Below, one piece after another: positions 60,613-64,000 of a DNA stretch of 64,000 bases. This stretch comes from Christensenellaceae bacterium (GTDB lineage: Bacteria; Bacillota; Clostridia; Christensenellales; Christensenellaceae): positions 2,542,001 to 2,606,000 of the forward strand of contig AP025580.1 in assembly GCA_022846035.1 (NCBI GenBank), read 5' to 3'. How positions within the stretch are numbered: position 1 is the stretch's first letter; every line of letters begins with the position of its first letter. The notes under the pieces were generated by a model. The model did no database searches. It saw only the letters and a program-made list of their open reading frames with translations, and was not told the origin of the DNA. The translations under genes and the position numbers were made by a program.

Positions 60613-60642
60613 CAAAAAAAACGGCTTCCCAGCCGTTTTCAT
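60613..60642 (-). terminator. Terminator of the DUF1846 gene
   Basis: Minus-strand stem AAAACGGCT / AGCCGTTTT with a TTTTTTTT tail. Confidence 0.85.
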
Positions 60643-60645
60643 TTT

Positions 60646-62130
60646 TTATACATAGTATAAGTCTTTCGACGGATACACCGGTTCGCACGTCAGGTTGATA
60701 TTCAGCTTTTTGAGGACCGATTCGTCCGCCTGCGTCAGCATACACGTCGAATGTACCTCGCATCCCGCAAGCAGCTTCAGCTTTGTCATCCCCACTTCCG
60801 CCGTTGGATTCATGGCCGCGCTGATAGAGAGCGCCGCGAGGACGTCTTCTATATTGAGGATCGGATCTATTTCTTTGAGGATCGAGCTTTTGAGCTTCAA
60901 GATAGGTTCCAGCGCAATCGGCGATATGAGCCTGATTTCATCTGCAATATTGCCCAGATACTTGATTGCGTTGAGAAGCATGCTCGAAACGTTGTTCATG
61001 AGTTCCGTCGTCTTGCCGGTGATGATTGTTCCGTCCGGCAGTTCGAGCGCCGCCGAAGGTACGCCCGTCTTTTGCTCCTTTAGGATCGCCGGTTCTACGA
61101 CCTTGCGGTCGCCCGGTTCCAGTTCAAGCTGCTTCATGAGCATCAGGTTTTTCTGCAGGGTCTCCGCCGTTGTGCTTCCCTTTTTATAATCGCACTGGGC
61201 GTTGTAATAGCGGCGGATAACTTCCTGGCACGCCGCCTGCCGGCACACCTCATCGTCAACGATTGCGTAACCCGCCATGTTGACGCCCATATCGGTCGGA
61301 GACTGATAACATTCCTTGCTTCCCGTGATTTTGGCCAAAATCGCTTTCACGATCGGAAAGGCGTCGATGTCGCGGTTATAATTGACCGCCGTCTTGCCAT
61401 AGGCCTCCAAATGGAAAGGATCTATCATGTTAACGTCGTTAAGGTCTGAGGTCGCCGCCTCGTAAGCCATATTAACCGGATGCTTTAAGGGCAGATTCCA
61501 TATGGGAAAGGTCTCAAATTTCGCGTAGCCCGCCATATTCCCGTGACAATATTCATGATAAAGCTGCGAAAGACAGGTCGCCAGCTTGCCGCTGCCCGGG
61601 CCGGGCGCGGTGACGACAACAAGCGGCCGCTGTGTTTCGATATATGGATTCATGCCATAGCCTTCGTCACTCACGATCAGCTCAATTTCCGAGGGATAGC
61701 CTTTCGTATGCCGGTGGATGTAAGTCTTGATCCCACGGCGTTCCAGTCTCTGGCGGAAAATATCCGCCGCATACTGCTCCGTATATTGCGTGATGACGAC
61801 GCTTCCTACATACAGTCCCATGCCGCGCAGGCTGTCAATCAGGCGCAGCACGTCGAGATCATAGGTAATGCCGAGGTCGGCGCGCACTTTATTTTTTTCA
61901 ATATCGCCCGCGTTAATGCAGAATACGATTTCCGCCTGATCCTTTAAGCTTTGCAGCAGTTTTGCCTTTCCGTTGACATCAAAGCCCGGCAGCACACGCG
62001 ACGCGTGGTAATCGTCAAACAGCTTGCCGCCAAATTCCAGATAAAGCTTCCCCTTAAACTGTTCGATTCTTTCGAGGATTTTCTCCGTTTGTTTTTTGAT
62101 GTACAACGTATTGTCAAAACCGATCTTCAT
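60646..62130 (-). CDS. DUF1846 family protein
   Basis: Conserved protein of 494 residues. It starts KIGFDNTLYIKKQTEKILER and contains LYLEFGGKLFDDYHASRVLPGF (about 28-49), an early family signature, then VTAPGPGSGKLATCLSQLYHE (about 174-194) with a P-loop-like GPGSGK, and KHPVNMAYEAATSDL. This is DUF1846, widespread in Firmicutes; nucleotide binding is suggested by the loop but the reaction is unknown. GGAGG precedes the ATG at 62130. Transcribed alone. Confidence 0.9.
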   Translation of the reverse strand: MKIGFDNTLYIKKQTEKILERIEQFKGKLYLEFGGKLFDDYHASRVLPGFDVNGKAKLLQSLKDQAEIVFCINAGDIEKNKVRADLGITYDLDVLRLIDSLRGMGLYVGSVVITQYTEQYAADIFRQRLERRGIKTYIHRHTKGYPSEIELIVSDEGYGMNPYIETQRPLVVVTAPGPGSGKLATCLSQLYHEYCHGNMAGYAKFETFPIWNLPLKHPVNMAYEAATSDLNDVNMIDPFHLEAYGKTAVNYNRDIDAFPIVKAILAKITGSKECYQSPTDMGVNMAGYAIVDDEVCRQAACQEVIRRYYNAQCDYKKGSTTAETLQKNLMLMKQLELEPGDRKVVEPAILKEQKTGVPSAALELPDGTIITGKTTELMNNVSSMLLNAIKYLGNIADEIRLISPIALEPILKLKSSILKEIDPILNIEDVLAALSISAAMNPTAEVGMTKLKLLAGCEVHSTCMLTQADESVLKKLNINLTCEPVYPSKDLYYV

Positions 62131-62172
62131 TCCAAGCCTCCATACTCGTCGTCGTCCAAACATTTCTTACAC

Positions 62173-62206
62173 AAAAAATACCCCGGGCTTGCCCGCAGTA
62201 TTTTTT
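62173..62206 (-). terminator. Terminator of the metallo-hydrolase gene
   Basis: Stem AAAATACCCCGGGC / GCCCGCAGTATTTT with one mismatch, then T-run on the minus strand. Confidence 0.8.
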
Positions 62207-62231
62207 AACTATATATCCTTGCCCGGCATCC

Positions 62232-62900
62232 TCACGGACAATGCGTGCATTCCATCACTACAATCCTGTTACGTTTCTTTAAATTATCCGAAGTTATATC
62301 AAAAAGCCCGCCGCCAATACGCGATACATCGTATTCCCTGCTTGACGCGCGCGCGAGGAAATCATGCGAACCCGCAATATCCAGCTTCAGTCCCGGGGTT
62401 AAATAATGCATGGGGATCGTAATATTGGCATGGATCCTGTCCATGATATTAAGCGCGCCCTTGGCGTCTACCGTATACGTTCCGCCTATCGGAATCATCA
62501 GGATGTCTATCTTGCCCACCGTTTCAAAAAAGCTGTCCGGCGGCATTGCCCCGACATCGCCCATATGCAAAAGCCGCATACCGTCCGCCTCGATAAGAAA
62601 CGCCAGCGTTTTGCCGCGCAGCTTGCCTTCCTGCTCGTCATGGAAAAGGTCGATCCCTTTTATTTTGATACCGCAGGCAATATAATCCCCCGCTTCTTTT
62701 ATCAGCGTATAGCCGTGCTTTAAGCCGTCGACATATTCATGATTATAATGGTCGAAATGATCGTGCGTAATGAGCAAAATATCCGAAGTCTTCTCCGGCA
62801 CTTTCAGCCCGATCGTATTATCATACGGGTCGATCATAATCGTTTTCCCGTCCTTGGTTGTGATATAAAAACAAGAATGCCCAATCCATTCAATCAACAT
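62232..62900 (-). CDS. Metal-dependent hydrolase, UPF0173/UlaG-like beta-lactamase fold
   Basis: 222 residues. It begins IEWIGHSCFYITTKDGKTIMIDPY, the typical opening of UPF0173, and the zinc motif is THDHFDHYNHE (about 46-56). GGTYTVDAKGA near 138 and a C-terminal PMHYLT (His near 164) complete the site. The ATG at 62900 follows GAGGA. Broad-substrate phosphodiesterase or lactonase activity is known for relatives; role here unknown. Confidence 0.87.
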   Translation of the reverse strand: MLIEWIGHSCFYITTKDGKTIMIDPYDNTIGLKVPEKTSDILLITHDHFDHYNHEYVDGLKHGYTLIKEAGDYIACGIKIKGIDLFHDEQEGKLRGKTLAFLIEADGMRLLHMGDVGAMPPDSFFETVGKIDILMIPIGGTYTVDAKGALNIMDRIHANITIPMHYLTPGLKLDIAGSHDFLARASSREYDVSRIGGGLFDITSDNLKKRNRIVVMECTHCP

Positions 62901-62949
62901 AGCGTTATCCTCCTCAAAAATCCTAAACTTTTTTCAAAAGCATATATCT

Positions 62950-63378
62950 TTATGCTTTGGGTATCGATTTATAATTGATATTCAGTTTATTGACAGCCTG
63001 CTGATCCCCCACGCGGATCACGTATTCAAGGTCAATATTCCCTTTCTCGCAAGAAAGCTCGCTGAGCACCTGCGTCGGAAGCACGGACATTTCCATCATG
63101 CCGAAAGGCGTCTCGTAGGCAGCCGCGAATACGCGGCTTTTTAAGAACACAAATTCTGTTTCCACAAGCCCCGTACGCTTTAGCTGTACGCGGTCTCCGT
63201 CGATCGTCAGGCTGGTTTTCGTGTTTTCCATGCCTGAAAGTTCGCTTTCATCGTATTCTATGATATATTTCCCGTCCTCACACGTCAGCATACCTTCGGT
63301 GTAAAGCTCCATCTCATGGTTATCGTTTTCATCTGCCTGATACCCACGGACATTCAAAAGAATGTTACTTCGAATCAT
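62950..63378 (-). CDS. DUF1934 (calycin-like beta-barrel) protein
   Basis: 142 residues, mostly alternating hydrophobic beta strands, matching DUF1934/YwiB. Visible segments include MELYTEGMLTCEDGKYIIEYDE and SVLPTQVLSELSCEKGNIDLEY near the end (quoted in part). The ATG at 63378 is nine bases from AGGAG; an upstream TTG at 63384 is too close. Function unknown. Confidence 0.82.
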   Translation of the reverse strand: MIRSNILLNVRGYQADENDNHEMELYTEGMLTCEDGKYIIEYDESELSGMENTKTSLTIDGDRVQLKRTGLVETEFVFLKSRVFAAAYETPFGMMEMSVLPTQVLSELSCEKGNIDLEYVIRVGDQQAVNKLNINYKSIPKA

Positions 63379-63657
63379 TATCAAAGGCTCCTCTTTGCAT
63401 ACCCACTGGTATGTCCGTCGTTTTTACAAAACACTTTCCACATTACATTGTACTTAATAAATTATTATACCACAGAATCGTTCCATACAAAAAGTTTTTG
63501 CATAAAAAAATCGCAAAAAATGTTGTATAGCCCCATTTGCTGTGTTAAAATACAAACAGAAAATGACCCGCCAATTAAAACTTGCCTTCGAAAATGATTT
63601 GGGGGAATTTTTTAACAAGGTCTATTTTCCCAAAATTTTTTCAGGAGGATGCCCATT

Positions 63658-63831
63658 ATGGCAGACAAAACATTGATCTGTAAAGATTGTGGAGCGGAAT
63701 TTGTATTCACAGAAGGCGAGCAGGAATTTTTTAAGGAAAAGGGATTTGACAATGAACCGGTCCGTTGCCCAGCTTGCCGGAAAGCAAGAAAGCAGCAGAG
63801 AAATAATTTCAGAAGAGATTACGAAGATTAA
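63658..63831 (+). CDS. Small zinc-ribbon protein
   Basis: 57 residues with two CxxC knuckles, CKDCGAEF and CPACRKARKQ, about 28 apart, and a basic Arg/Lys-rich C-terminus that could bind RNA or DNA. The ATG at 63658 follows AGGAGG (63643-63648) at a normal distance; an ATG at 63649 touches the ribosome site and is rejected. It belongs to the small zinc-ribbon protein family common in Firmicutes. Closed by a strong terminator; monocistronic. Confidence 0.85.
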   Translation: MADKTLICKDCGAEFVFTEGEQEFFKEKGFDNEPVRCPACRKARKQQRNNFRRDYED

Positions 63832-63837
63832 CCGAAC

Positions 63838-63867
63838 GAAAAAGCCGCCTTACAGGCGGCTTTTTTA
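63838..63867. terminator. Terminator between convergent genes
   Basis: Stem AAAGCCGCC / GGCGGCTTT around TTACA, with T-run. Confidence 0.85.
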
Positions 63868-63897
63868 TTGCGCAATACCTATTTGCCTGTCCGTTTA

Positions 63898-64000
63898 TCA
63901 GCAGTCCAAAAGCGTATCCGGATTCGCGCGCGTCACGTTGTTAAGCCACTTGCCGCTCTTTAAGCGCCACAGACATATGAACACTTTGACCACCTCGTCA
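63898..64000 (-). CDS. Unrecognised gene, C-terminal 34 codons only
   Basis: An open frame enters from the right edge and stops with TGA at 63900-63898. The visible end reads DEVVKVFICLWRLKSGKW then LNNVTRANPDTLLDC. The good codon usage and the terminator just beyond suggest a real gene, but family and function cannot be told. Confidence 0.4.
   Translation of the reverse strand, partial: DEVVKVFICLWRLKSGKWLNNVTRANPDTLLDC

Overview
The window looks like a chromosomal segment of an anaerobic, probably gut-dwelling, low-to-mid GC Firmicute of the class Clostridia. The evidence is the strong AGGAGG ribosome sites and sigma-A style promoters, a GSI-type glutamine synthetase, a DivIC/FtsB protein, ferredoxin-dependent IorAB, a bile-salt-hydrolase-like enzyme, sugar-ABC/LacI/DeoR loci and KTGD-type surface proteins. 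A Christensenellales-like host is a guess from this gene mix, not something the sequence proves. Genes are dense, mostly in short operons closed by clear Rho-independent terminators. No CRISPR array, prophage or rRNA is visible.

Region 1 (1-6.3 kb): a ribulose-monophosphate operon (hxlA-hxlB-rpe, minus strand) runs divergently from a fructokinase. It is followed by an MFS exporter and an HtrA-type protease. Downstream of htrA lie two short non-coding or micro-ORF transcripts that share sequence with each other and share an 11-bp-spaced TTCA direct repeat with the htrA promoter. Region 2 (6.3-22.3 kb): mostly housekeeping and metabolism. It holds two nitroreductases, DUF3795, metallo-hydrolase, Lnt, a NagD-like phosphatase, a phasin-like/UbiB-kinase pair, a sugar isomerase, lysophospholipase and glpK, the paaK-iorB-iorA aryl-pyruvate oxidation operon, a NYN-LOTUS protein and an FAA hydrolase.

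Region 3 (22.3-41.1 kb): a large rare-sugar catabolic locus. It has a ribulose-/allulose-phosphate-type 3-epimerase, four zinc-dependent medium-chain dehydrogenases, an FGGY kinase, a ribose-type ABC importer (two permeases, ATPase, lipoprotein), three AP2 TIM-barrel isomerases including a ketose-3-epimerase-like enzyme, a mannose-6-phosphate-isomerase-like cupin, and one DeoR and two LacI regulators. The enzymes fit import, 3-epimerisation or oxidation, and phosphorylation of a rare ketose or polyol; the actual substrate cannot be read from sequence.

Region 4 (41.1-57.7 kb): tRNA-Glu with an unexplained GC-rich folded element, glnA, a DUF3048 lipoprotein and a divIC-like gene. Then comes an accessory stretch with two large surface proteins, each carrying a reading-frame lesion (two T-run frameshifts in one, an in-frame TGA in the other). 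A bile-salt-hydrolase-like gene, initiator tRNA, two XRE repressors each with visible duplicated palindromic operators, a SLOG-fold protein, a flavodoxin-like reductase and an intact IS3-family element inserted in the loop of a terminator complete this region. Region 5 (57.7-64 kb): NUDIX hydrolase, rho with a long acidic/basic insertion and its own promoter, DUF1846, a metallo-hydrolase, DUF1934, a small zinc-ribbon protein, and the 3' end of an unrecognised gene.
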